A DNA stretch of 64,000 bases, taken from assembly GCA_965200795.1 (NCBI GenBank), contig CBDAVB010000021.1:39212-103211 (forward strand), given 5' to 3'. The DNA comes from Parashewanella sp965200795. Its GTDB lineage: Bacteria > Pseudomonadota > Gammaproteobacteria > Enterobacterales > Shewanellaceae. Position 1 is the first letter of the stretch. Each line of letters begins with the position of its first letter. Position numbers and translations under genes: made by a program. Positions 63,935-64,000 of this stretch are shown in pieces. The notes under the pieces were generated by a model. It made no database searches and was not told where the DNA came from. It was given only the letters and a program-made list of their open reading frames with translations.

Positions 63935-63946
63935 ACCTTTACAACT

Positions 63947-64000
63947 GGTTTCATTCTCAATTAATGTGGTCTCATTATCAATTAATTTGGTCTCGTGAAC
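63947..64000. repeat. 21-bp tandem repeats at the window edge
   Basis: GGTTTCATTCTCAATTAATG-T (63947-63967) and GGTCTCATTATCAATTAATT-T (63968-63988) are direct repeats differing at four positions, and a third GGTCTC begins at 63989. Tandem repeats of this type occur at the ends of IS21-like elements, so another mobile element may begin beyond the window. Confidence 0.5.

Overview
The window looks like a piece of a gammaproteobacterial chromosome from the Shewanellaceae/Alteromonadales side. This rests on gene content and order, not on a database search: yoaA-tsaB-...-fadD-rnd, fabA next to a LonB-type protease, a full hisGDCBHAFIE operon with a His-rich leader peptide, two long FadE acyl-CoA dehydrogenases, a PsrA-like TetR regulator and a bL25 gene. 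A sponge- or animal-associated relative (Parashewanella-like) would fit the heavy insertion-sequence load and the ankyrin-type protein, but that is inference.

Layout. 1-2.6 kb: IS4-type transposase pseudogene and an intact IS5-type element. 2.7-6.0 kb: divergent galR-like repressor and galTK with a classical GalR operator between them. 6.4-8.3 kb: chemoreceptor. 8.58-10.15 kb: IS66-type element with a perfect 8-bp target duplication. 10.3-11.5 kb: secreted GDSL lipase/acyltransferase. 11.78-13.3 kb: ISAzo13-type element whose last 40 bp are tandemly duplicated, then a group II intron-like remnant. 13.3-16.3 kb: psrA-fadE operon with a 20-bp operator palindrome. 16.4-19.6 kb: angiotensin-converting-enzyme-like (M2) lipoprotein split by an IS256-type element. 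19.7-21.5 kb: NTF2-like protein, YchJ and an SDR. 21.5-22.3 kb: transposase chimera and a small orphan. 22.5-29.8 kb: his operon with attenuator. 30-39.2 kb: yoaA, tsaB, an orphan, an M50-type protein, a hydrolase, fadD and rnd, with two families of short inverted-repeat elements in the gaps. 39.5-41.8 kb: fabA and lonB. 42.0 kb: tRNA-Ser(UGA). 42.3-46.9 kb: fadE2, yafJ-like amidotransferase, DUF3108 protein, alkyltransferase-like protein. 47-51.7 kb: two secreted peptidase-type proteins and a Cys-rich secreted orphan. 51.9 kb: rplY.

From 52.3 kb to the end the window is accessory DNA: an IS4/IS701-like element, a 929-residue orphan protein, a solo IS256 end, a broken IS630-like element, an intact ISL3 element, an ISAs1 scrap, a 994-codon ankyrin-type gene interrupted in frame by a 449-bp internal piece of the ISL3 transposase, an intact IS630 element just upstream of that gene's ribosome binding site, and edge repeats.

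Fatty-acid genes recur (psrA, two fadE, fadD, fabA), and a PsrA-type box is visible in front of both psrA-fadE and fadE2, suggesting one regulon for beta-oxidation. The most unusual structures are the end-less ISL3 fragment inside the ankyrin gene, and the two short inverted-repeat families with shared termini, several of which start at a neighbouring gene's stop codon. I found no CRISPR array, rRNA or obvious defence cassette.
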